Source of the DNA: Streptomyces lanatus
Lineage (GTDB): Bacteria; Actinomycetota; Actinomycetes; Streptomycetales; Streptomycetaceae
Assembly: GCF_014655715.1 (NCBI RefSeq)
Contig: NZ_BNBM01000002.1
Coordinates: 558,001-622,000 of the forward strand
Direction of reading: 5' to 3'
Length of the DNA stretch: 64,000 nt
The notes under the pieces were generated by a model. That model did not search any database. It saw only the letters and a list, made by a program, of their open reading frames with translations, and was not told where the DNA came from. A program made the translations under genes and the position numbers. Within the stretch, counting starts at the first letter, position 1; the number at the start of each line of letters is the position of its first letter. Shown in pieces: positions 17,624 through 24,314 of the stretch.

Positions 17624-18584
17624 GACAGGCGGTCTCCTTCCGGGCGTCGCCGTGGTGGGCGGCGAGCGCCTCGGGTGCCGTCGCCCGGTACTCCGCGGCC
17701 GTCGCCGTCAGGCGCAGGTAGGCCTCCTCCAGGGACGGGCGCACCGGCGTCAGTTCGTGCACGCTCCAGCCGTGCCGGGCGGCGATGTCCCCGATGTGCG
17801 CGCCGGTCAGGCCCGTCACGGTCGCCTCCCCCGGCCCGTCGCCGTACGTCACCTCGGCGCCCTTCTCGCGCAGGGCGTGCGCCAGCGGTTCGAGCCGGGG
17901 CGTGACGATCCGGACGGCCGGCGGATCCGCCGCCGCGCTCACCAGGGATGTCAGGGCGCCGTCGGCGAGCACCCGGCCGCGGCCGATCACCAGGACGTGG
18001 TCGGCGGTGACGGCCATCTCCTGCATGAGGTGGCTGGACACCAGGACGGTGCGGCCCTCGTCGGCGAGTGCGCGCAGCAGCCCGCGCAGCCACTGGATGC
18101 CCTCCGGGTCCAGGCCGTTCATCGGTTCGTCGAGCAGCAGGATCTCGGGGTCCCCGAGCAGCGCGACCGCGATGCCGAGCCGCTGCCGCATGCCGAGCGA
18201 GAAGCCGCGGACGGGACGGCGGGCGGCGGATTCGAGCCCCACCAGGGCGAGGACCCGGTTCACCCGCGCCGGGTCGATGCGGTGGGTGCGGGCGAGCCAG
18301 GACAGGTGGGCGCGTGGGCTGCGCGCGGGGTGGCAGGCCGACGCGTCGAGCAGCGCGCCGACCGTGTGCAGAGGTGCGCGCAGCTCCGCGTACGGCACAC
18401 CGCGCACCCGGGCGCTGCCCGCGTCTGGGGTGCCGAGGCCCAGGATCATCCGCAGGGTGGTGCTCTTCCCCGCGCCGTTGGGTCCCAGGAAGGCGGTGAC
18501 GCGGCCCGGCCCGGCCGTGAACGACAGTCCGTCCAGGACGCGGCGGCCGGCGTAGGTCTTGACCAGTTCCCGTACCTCGATCAC
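17616..18584 (-). CDS. ABC transporter ATP-binding protein (BcrA/CcmA type)
   Basis: A 322-aa ATPase with Walker A GPNGAGKST, signature FSLGMRQR, Walker B ILLLDEPMNG and H-loop VSSHLMQE, followed by a ~110-residue C-terminal extension typical of antibiotic-exporting BcrA-like subunits. The start is the GTG at 18584, whose GTGA overlaps the stop of the preceding ATPase gene. It pairs with the ABC-2 permease downstream, probably exporting the peptide or protecting the producer. Confidence 0.88.
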   Translation of the reverse strand: MIEVRELVKTYAGRRVLDGLSFTAGPGRVTAFLGPNGAGKSTTLRMILGLGTPDAGSARVRGVPYAELRAPLHTVGALLDASACHPARSPRAHLSWLARTHRIDPARVNRVLALVGLESAARRPVRGFSLGMRQRLGIAVALLGDPEILLLDEPMNGLDPEGIQWLRGLLRALADEGRTVLVSSHLMQEMAVTADHVLVIGRGRVLADGALTSLVSAAADPPAVRIVTPRLEPLAHALREKGAEVTYGDGPGEATVTGLTGAHIGDIAARHGWSVHELTPVRPSLEEAYLRLTATAAEYRATAPEALAAHHGDARKETACHA

Positions 18585-19204
18585 GCGTCGGTCTCCGTGC
18601 GGGCGCGGGTCATGAGCGTGCGGTCCACCAGGCCGGCGACCGAGGCGTCGGAGTGGGACACGATCACCAGCGTGCGGCCATCGGAGCGCCATCGGGCGAG
18701 GTCGGCACGGACCGCGTCCTCGGCGGCGGCGTCCAGGCCGTTGAACGGCTCGTCGAGCAGGATGAGCCGCGGCTCGTGCGCGGTCGCGCAGACGTGGCCG
18801 AGCTTCTTGCGCTGTCCGAGCGAGAGATCACCGACCAGCACGTCGAGCCGCTCGGCCAGTCCGAGGGCGTCGGCGCGTTCCCGTATCTCCTGCGGGCGGA
18901 CGCCCCACACCCCGGCCGTGAACTCCATCTGCTCGCCGGTCGTGAGGTGTTCGTACAGCGGCGGTGGCTCCTGCACATAGCCGCGCACGGAGCGCACCGC
19001 CGGGTCGGCGGGCGGGCGGCCGCCGATCGTGACGCGGCCGGAGTCGGGGGCCGTGAGCCCGGCGAGCACCCGGAGCAGGGTGCTCTTGCCGCTGCCGTTC
19101 GGACCGGCGACGCGGACCGACTCCCCCGGCGCGACGCGGGCGCTGAAGCCGCTCAGGACCTCCGTCGTGCCGCGGCGGACGACGAGGTCTTCGATGTCGA
19201 TCAC
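18581..19204 (-). CDS. ABC transporter ATP-binding protein of the bacteriocin maturation/export complex
   Basis: A compact 207-aa ATPase with Walker A AGPNGSGKST near residue 33, signature LSLGQRKKL, Walker B RLILLDEPFNG and H-loop VSHSD. The start is the GTG that overlaps the stop of the large membrane protein (GTGA). Its size and its place next to a large membrane protein match the As-48D/CclT ATPases of known circular bacteriocin clusters. It would power export or cyclisation-coupled export. Confidence 0.87.
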   Translation of the reverse strand: MIDIEDLVVRRGTTEVLSGFSARVAPGESVRVAGPNGSGKSTLLRVLAGLTAPDSGRVTIGGRPPADPAVRSVRGYVQEPPPLYEHLTTGEQMEFTAGVWGVRPQEIRERADALGLAERLDVLVGDLSLGQRKKLGHVCATAHEPRLILLDEPFNGLDAAAEDAVRADLARWRSDGRTLVIVSHSDASVAGLVDRTLMTRARTETDA

Positions 19205-20955
19205 TGTGGTGTTCCGGCTTTCTGCTGGCGGGTGGGCCGCGGTCGGCGGTCCGAGGGTGCGGCGGGGGTGTCGTGCGGCAGGTGGGCGGCGGACCCCGGT
19301 CCGGCGGCGGGCAGGTCGCGCCCGGCCACCACGCGCAGGACCGCATACCCGGCGGCGAGCGAGGCGGCGAGCAGCGCGCAGTGCGCCGGCGTCTCGACCG
19401 TGCCGTCGGCGAGTGCCGCGCTCAGCCCGGCGCCCGCGGTGACCGGCACGGTGAACAGCGCGACGAACACACCCTCCGTAACGTCCGCCGCGGGGGCCCG
19501 GGTGACCCGTCCGTCGGAGAAGGCCTCGGGGCGCGGGACGCAGAAGTACGTCAGGACCGTGGCGCACCCCGCGCCGAGCGACACGACGCCCACGGCGAGT
19601 ACGGTCCTCGCCCAGGCCGCCGCGCCCGCGATGCCGCACAGCGCCGCCGCGCCCAGGCAGAGGGGCGCGGTCACCGCACCGACCGCGACGGCGGCGGCCG
19701 TGACCTTCGCCGCCACCCAGGCGCCCGTCGGGCGCGGTGACTGGCGCAGGGCGTCCCAGCAGTCCCGGTCGGCCTCGATACCGCAGACCTGTGCCACTTC
19801 GCCGGTGGTGATCAGGGCGATGGCCACGAACAGAGCCGCGACGGCGGTGAACGGCAGCCGCCACACCGGCTGACCCGCCGTCAGCACCAGGCCCAGGCAC
19901 ACCGCCCCGAGGAGCACGCTCCACCGCTGGAGCCGCGCGAGCCCGCCGACGGTCTGCGGATGCCCACGCAGCAGCCGGAGCCACGTCAGGCGCCACACCG
20001 CTCGGTAAGGCGACGACGGCCACGGCGTCCGGCGACCGCCCGGCGACGGGGCCAGGAGTCGGTCGCCGGGGCTCGGGTGGGCGTCGCGGCGTACGGTGGC
20101 GCGCACACGCAGCACGGCACAGGTGCCCAGAAGGACGGTGACGGCGGCGTACGCGGTGGCCACCCAGCCGATCGTCCCGGGCCGGTGCAGCTCGGTCCAC
20201 ATCGCGGGGCGGGAGGCGGTGACGGCGTCCCCGACGATCCGTGTCAGCTCCGCCTCGGAGGGCCCGCCGCCGCGCGCGAGCGCCCGCGCGACGGGTGAGG
20301 CGACGACACCGATGAGACCGCCGACCACAGCCGCGACCACCAGGCGCGGCAGATGCGGGACGCGCACCGCCCGCACCATGAAGGCCGTCACCAGCGTCAC
20401 GCGCAACGCGACGCCGCTCACGGCCACGCCCAGGGCGTGCACCAGTAGCACCGGCAGCGCACGGCGTCCCTCCGCGCCGGCCATGAGCCACGGCACGGCG
20501 ACCGCGGCGGCGGCGGTCAGGAGTCCCACGGCGACCCCGGCGGCCGGGATCACGAGCCGGGCGGTCACCAACTGGGCGCGGGAGACCGGCAGAGTACGCA
20601 GCACGTCCTCGTCGGGTGGCCGCACCAGGGCGCGTGCCTTCGCCGGTTCGGCACTCAGGGTCTGGGCCAGGAACGCCAGGACGACCGGCGTCCAGGTCCA
20701 GGTGGCGAGGTCGGTACGGAGTCCGGGACCCGGAGGCACCAGGGTGCCGAGGGTGCGGCCGAGGACGACGAGGGTGCCGAGGACCGCTGCCGCGCCGCAC
20801 GCGACGACGGCACGGGCGGTACGCCGCCGCCGGTGTGCCTCCGGGCCCGCGCCGGTCAGGAGGTTGAGTCGGCGCCGGACGTCGGCGAGCCACAGGGCGT
20901 GCACGGTCCGGATCCAGAAACGGCCGGCCGCGGTCCCGCGAGGCGGCGCCGTCAT
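19201..20955 (-). CDS. Large polytopic membrane protein of the bacteriocin operon (As-48B-like by position and size)
   Basis: A 584-aa protein with a dozen or more hydrophobic segments (for example LVIPAAGVAVGLLTAAAAVA and VAALFVAIALITTGEVAQVC). The ATG at 20955 overlaps the previous stop, and the GTG of the ATPase overlaps its own stop. Sequence similarity to a named family is not obvious to me; it could be the permease half of the ABC complex formed with the 207-aa ATPase. The assignment as the maturation/export membrane component rests on operon context. Confidence 0.75.
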   Translation of the reverse strand: MTAPPRGTAAGRFWIRTVHALWLADVRRRLNLLTGAGPEAHRRRRTARAVVACGAAAVLGTLVVLGRTLGTLVPPGPGLRTDLATWTWTPVVLAFLAQTLSAEPAKARALVRPPDEDVLRTLPVSRAQLVTARLVIPAAGVAVGLLTAAAAVAVPWLMAGAEGRRALPVLLVHALGVAVSGVALRVTLVTAFMVRAVRVPHLPRLVVAAVVGGLIGVVASPVARALARGGGPSEAELTRIVGDAVTASRPAMWTELHRPGTIGWVATAYAAVTVLLGTCAVLRVRATVRRDAHPSPGDRLLAPSPGGRRTPWPSSPYRAVWRLTWLRLLRGHPQTVGGLARLQRWSVLLGAVCLGLVLTAGQPVWRLPFTAVAALFVAIALITTGEVAQVCGIEADRDCWDALRQSPRPTGAWVAAKVTAAAVAVGAVTAPLCLGAAALCGIAGAAAWARTVLAVGVVSLGAGCATVLTYFCVPRPEAFSDGRVTRAPAADVTEGVFVALFTVPVTAGAGLSAALADGTVETPAHCALLAASLAAGYAVLRVVAGRDLPAAGPGSAAHLPHDTPAAPSDRRPRPTRQQKAGTPQ

Positions 20956-21470
20956 GTCGCCGCACCGGCACGTGCTCCACCGAACCGCTGGGCGGGGCAG
21001 AGCACGGTGGCGGGTACGACCAGGGCCACGAACACCGCGGCGAGCAGCTTGGGCGCGGTCGCGGACGGCAGATACAGGCCGAGGATGCCGAGCGGCGCCC
21101 ACCACAGCGCTCCGCCGGCGATCATCAGGACGCTGCCCCAGCGGGCCAGGGCGACGAGCAGCCCGAGGGCCAGCAGGACGACTCCGCTGATCAGCCAGAC
21201 GACGCTGAGCAGGTGCAGGACCTCCATCACGTCGCCCGGATCGCCCCGAAGGTCGTCGGAGGCCGCCACGGCCCGGCGCGTCGCACCGCTCGTGGCCCGG
21301 AAGGCGGCGAAGTAGCCCACCGCGCACGCGCCTGCCGCGGCGGCGAGGACACCGCCGGTGATCCGCACTCCGGGGCGGGCGATCCCCTCCACGATCACGG
21401 TCCAGCAGCGCAGCGCGAAGCGGATGAGCCGGGGGTTGGCCAAGGTGGCGAAGAGGAGGCGGTGCAGCAT
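20952..21470 (-). CDS. Small membrane protein of the bacteriocin operon, candidate immunity protein
   Basis: A 172-aa protein with about four membrane segments, beginning MLHRLLFATLANPRLIRFAL and ending with a basic tail (FGGARAGAAT). The start at 21470 follows CGGAGA; a longer in-frame extension is low-complexity proline/arginine and unlikely. The stop overlaps the start of the 584-aa protein. I do not recognise a family. Small basic membrane proteins in these clusters are commonly the immunity factor, so this is one candidate. Confidence 0.7.
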   Translation of the reverse strand: MLHRLLFATLANPRLIRFALRCWTVIVEGIARPGVRITGGVLAAAAGACAVGYFAAFRATSGATRRAVAASDDLRGDPGDVMEVLHLLSVVWLISGVVLLALGLLVALARWGSVLMIAGGALWWAPLGILGLYLPSATAPKLLAAVFVALVVPATVLCPAQRFGGARAGAAT

Positions 21471-21519
21471 GGTTCTCCGGAGTGGTACGGCGGTGCGTGC
21501 GGGGTGGTGGAGGTCGGGG

Positions 21520-22224
21520 TCAGGAAGGCGTGAGCCACAGGGCGGTGGCGTAGGCGGCGGTGACCGCCACGGCGACCGCCGCGGCGCGCGGCCACGCGTA
21601 CCCGACGGCACGCCCCGCGCACAGCAGGACGGCGGGCAGCAGGAGGAGCCAGCCGTCGAGGTGGGTCACCGCGGGCACGGCCCGCGCGACGTCTCTGCCC
21701 AGGGCGAGTCCCGCGACGGTCCAGGCGATCAGCTTGGCGAGGACGAAGGCGGCCCAGCCGAGGGTGAACGCCCGCCGTACCCGGGTGAAGTCGTCGGGCC
21801 GCGCGGTGGGGCGGACGGCGGAACCGGGCAGCGGGAGATGACGCGCGGCGACCGCGCCGAGCGCGCCGACGAGGACGCCGAGGAGACCGAGCGTCAGGAC
21901 GTTGGCCAGGAGACCGGTGCACCATGCGATGGCGGCGCCGACGCCGATCGCCCCGTCGGGAGCGCCGCCGACCCGTTCCTCGACCTGTGCGCGTATGACG
22001 TCCCACAGCGGCACGCTGAAGGCGGCGGTCGCAAGGACGAGGACGGCGATCCCGAAGGCGTGTCCTCGTCTGCTCGTCAGGCCGTCGACGAGGGTACGGG
22101 GCGACGCGACGTCCGGGTCACTGTCCGTGTGGGCCGCAAGCTCCGGGGCGTCGTCGACGGGGAACCTCAAGGCGTACGCCGTCTCCTCCGAAGCCCCGGC
22201 CGCGCCGTGCGTCCTCGCCGTCAT
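21520..22224 (-). CDS. Membrane protein of the bacteriocin operon, unknown family
   Basis: A 234-aa protein. A hydrophilic first ~55 residues are followed by about five membrane segments, among them FGIAVLVLATAAFSVPLW and ANVLTLGLLGVLVGALGAVA. The ATG at 22224 overlaps the SpoIIM-family stop in the ATGA pattern used throughout this operon; an alternative ATG lies 12 nt upstream. The function is not recognisable. Circular bacteriocin loci usually contain one or two such membrane proteins needed for maturation. Confidence 0.75.
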   Translation of the reverse strand: MTARTHGAAGASEETAYALRFPVDDAPELAAHTDSDPDVASPRTLVDGLTSRRGHAFGIAVLVLATAAFSVPLWDVIRAQVEERVGGAPDGAIGVGAAIAWCTGLLANVLTLGLLGVLVGALGAVAARHLPLPGSAVRPTARPDDFTRVRRAFTLGWAAFVLAKLIAWTVAGLALGRDVARAVPAVTHLDGWLLLLPAVLLCAGRAVGYAWPRAAAVAVAVTAAYATALWLTPS

Positions 22225-22763
22225 GTACTCACCCATGTCTCCACTCCAGCCGCCACGATCAGTCCTGCCAACGACACGCCCCACAGCAGACAGGCGTCCC
22301 GGAATCCGAACCGGCCCGGCCCGCCCGCTTCCTGGACGGGCCGCCGTCCGAGCCCGGCCCGCGCCCACCTCACCAGCGGCACCAGGCCGGCCGCCGCGGC
22401 CAGCGCGAGGCAGGCCAGCTCCAGCGGCATGTGCGGCAGCACATGCCGTACGACCTCCCCCGTGCCGAGGACCTGACTGCCCTGGCCCCAGTGGTAACCG
22501 GCGATCGTGCCGGTCACCAGCGTGAGCGGAATCGTCATCACGCCCAGCGTGACGGCGCCCAGGAAGAGGGCCGCGGAGACGCCGAGGTTGCGTGTGAGGA
22601 TCTCCGAGAACAGGTCCCAGCCGGGCTGTTGGTGGGCGCGGCTCACACCGGTCGGGTCGGTGGGCGCGTACCACCAGCCGATCCCGAACGCGGCCAGCCA
22701 CAGCAGCGCACCGCTCACCACGGCGGGCCACTGCCGCCGGAAGAGCGCGGTCGTCGTCTCCAT
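22221..22763 (-). CDS. SpoIIM/DUF95-family membrane protein (circular bacteriocin maturation)
   Basis: A 180-aa protein with about five membrane helices. The core (ILTRNLGVSAALFLGAVTLG, then GTIAGYHWGQG, then LPHMPLELACLALAAAAG) matches the SpoIIM/DUF95 pattern, including the LPHxxxEL element. A DUF95 protein is the most conserved accessory gene of circular bacteriocin clusters (As-48C, CclC types) and is needed for production. Here it is the first gene after the precursor, 48 bp downstream. This pairing is the main context evidence for the bacteriocin call. Confidence 0.85.
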   Translation of the reverse strand: METTTALFRRQWPAVVSGALLWLAAFGIGWWYAPTDPTGVSRAHQQPGWDLFSEILTRNLGVSAALFLGAVTLGVMTIPLTLVTGTIAGYHWGQGSQVLGTGEVVRHVLPHMPLELACLALAAAAGLVPLVRWARAGLGRRPVQEAGGPGRFGFRDACLLWGVSLAGLIVAAGVETWVST

Positions 22764-22779
22764 CTGCCTCTGGGTCTCC

Positions 22780-22802
22780 TAGTGCCACCGGCGGACGCAC
22801 TA
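22780..22802 (-). promoter_or_regulatory. Intercistronic stem-loop after the bacteriocin precursor gene
   Basis: TAGTGC and GCACTA arms at 22780-22785 and 22797-22802, with a further CCG/CGG pairing inside the loop. It lies in the 48-bp gap between the precursor and the SpoIIM gene. It may act as a partial terminator or an mRNA-stabilising hairpin that keeps precursor transcript above that of the processing genes. Confidence 0.4.
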
Positions 22803-22811
22803 CACCGCGGG

Positions 22812-23093
22812 TCAGGCGATGGCGGCCTTCTTGCCGCCCGCCTTGATGGCCTTCTTGATGCCCCAGATCACGATGGAGCCGATGGCGAGACCACCGGTGA
22901 CCAGGCCGACGGCGGAGGCCACGTCCATGCCCGCCATGATCGACTGGTAGACGGTGGAGGCGGACTCCTTGCTCATGTTGAGAGTGTTCTTCAGGAAGAA
23001 CGGGGTGGCGGTCGCGGCGACCATGAAGGCGCCGAAGACGGTGGCCGCGACAGCGACGGTGGACAGGGGACGGCGCGAGGCCGAGCGGTTCAT
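22812..23093 (-). CDS. Circular (class IIc) bacteriocin precursor peptide
   Basis: A 93-aa peptide. A basic start MNRSASRRPL is followed by a hydrophobic leader to about residue 33. A small, helical, glycine/alanine/isoleucine-rich core ends in a lysine-rich patch (KKAIKAGGKKAAIA). The AGMDVASAVGLV segment resembles AGMDIATALSLF of garvicin ML, and the end resembles KRAVIAW of enterocin AS-48. Cutting before Leu34 would leave a 60-residue core closed Leu34 to Ala93, the size and Leu-Ala junction of garvicin ML; the cleavage site is an inference. There are no cysteines, which argues against lanthipeptides. The downstream DUF95, membrane and ABC genes complete the cluster. Confidence 0.85.
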   Translation of the reverse strand: MNRSASRRPLSTVAVAATVFGAFMVAATATPFFLKNTLNMSKESASTVYQSIMAGMDVASAVGLVTGGLAIGSIVIWGIKKAIKAGGKKAAIA

Positions 23094-23414
23094 GTCAGGT
23101 TTTCCTTCAGATCGATTCACTACGATCGGACGCGTGCCCGCCCCGATTGGCGCGGGGCGGGCACGTCCGGTCCGGGCCCCGCGACAGCGCGAGGGCCAGT
23201 GATGATCTTGCGATGATTCGATGAAGCGGTGTACCGCCTGTTGACCGGGCCGTTCGGCCACTGTCCGGGAGTAACGGCGACAAACCTGGACAACCAGGCG
23301 AAGATTCATCGGTTTTGCGCGGATAAATCAGTGATCATTCCGTGTGTGATCTATGGGGTATGTTGACCCGCGACCACTTGCTCTTGACCAACTCTTGACT
23401 TCATGGGGGAAGCC
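23094..23414. promoter_or_regulatory. Divergent control region of the bacteriocin operon and its LuxR-type regulator
   Basis: 321 bp without a gene. It contains a strong hairpin at 23134-23164 (12-bp arms, GTGCCCGCCCCG and its complement, 7-nt loop) located 41 to 71 nt upstream of the precursor ATG, so probably in its 5' leader. On the regulator side three TTGAC boxes occur at 23363, 23384 and 23395, spaced 21 and 11 bp, i.e. on one DNA face. AAGGAAA precedes the precursor start. Confidence 0.5.
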
Positions 23415-24050
23415 ATGCTCGACGTGACGGTCGCTCATCACCATCCGCTGATCCGCAGAGGAATCGCACAATCCCTGATGGACAACGAGGAGTTCGACGT
23501 CGCCAGCCACAGCGACGCCGACGGAGTGCTCGCGTGGGCACGGACACGGCCGGGCTCGGTCGCCCTGGCCGCCACGTCGCTCCCCGGCATCGAACGCCTC
23601 CTCGGTGCCGGCCGGAACGGCGCACTGCCCCATGTCTCCGTCGCCCTGCTCGGCGCGACCGCCCTCACGCACCCCTCGGCCGTCGCCCTGCCCCCGGGCG
23701 CCTCCGGCTACCTCCCCGAAGACGCCGACACCCGCGCCCTGCGGCACGCCGTGCACACCCTCGCCTCGGGCGCCGCGGTGCTGCCCGCCAGCTGGATCCA
23801 GCACACCGGTGTCACCGTCTCCCGCGGCGACACACGGGAGGCACCCGGCACGGTGCCTCTGTCCCTGCGGGAACGCGAGGTTCTGGCCCTGCTCGGCGAA
23901 GGCCTGACGAACCAGCAGATCGGGCGCCGCATCGGCCTCAGCGCGTGCACCGTCAAGTCGTACATCAGCGCCGTGTACGCCAAGTGCGGCGTCGACAACC
24001 GCGTCCGGGCGGCCCTGTTCGCCCACGGGATCGAGGTTTCCGCCGCCTAG
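23415..24050 (+). CDS. LuxR-family regulator with degenerate receiver domain
   Basis: A 211-aa protein. The start MLDVTVAHHHPLIRRG follows GGGGGAAG; an ATG four codons upstream overlaps that site. Residues 1-115 have the outline of a response-regulator receiver. The acidic pocket (normally DDH) reads HHH and the phospho-acceptor region reads ALAATSLPG, so no aspartate is available. Residues ~145-205 are a clear LuxR/NarL helix-turn-helix (LSLREREVLALLGEGLTNQQ, then TVKSYI). No histidine kinase is nearby. It faces the bacteriocin operon and is its probable regulator, acting independently of phosphorylation. Confidence 0.85.
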   Translation: MLDVTVAHHHPLIRRGIAQSLMDNEEFDVASHSDADGVLAWARTRPGSVALAATSLPGIERLLGAGRNGALPHVSVALLGATALTHPSAVALPPGASGYLPEDADTRALRHAVHTLASGAAVLPASWIQHTGVTVSRGDTREAPGTVPLSLREREVLALLGEGLTNQQIGRRIGLSACTVKSYISAVYAKCGVDNRVRAALFAHGIEVSAA

Positions 24051-24314
24051 GTCCTGTCCCCGCCTGGAGCGCCCCGGAATAGCTGCACTACCCCGAAAGA
24101 TGAACACTGAGTGACCGCCTCCCGGCCGTTCGAGGAGCGGCCGTGGACGCGGAAGGTAGTCCAAGATCCACGTACGGTGATCGGCGCTGCGCGTTGCAGT
24201 CATGTTCATGCGCAGGTCACTCCCGGTGCCAACGATCCACAGTGAGCGGGATGTTCGCATCCGCGATCGCCCCGCGACCACTGCCGACGCGTTCGCACTC
24301 GGGGAGATCGCGCC

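Noticed and set aside
24051..24314. A small gene between the LuxR-type regulator and the metallophosphoesterase
   Set aside because: Short frames here lack ribosome binding sites and sensible composition; only a weak 6-bp hairpin is present.
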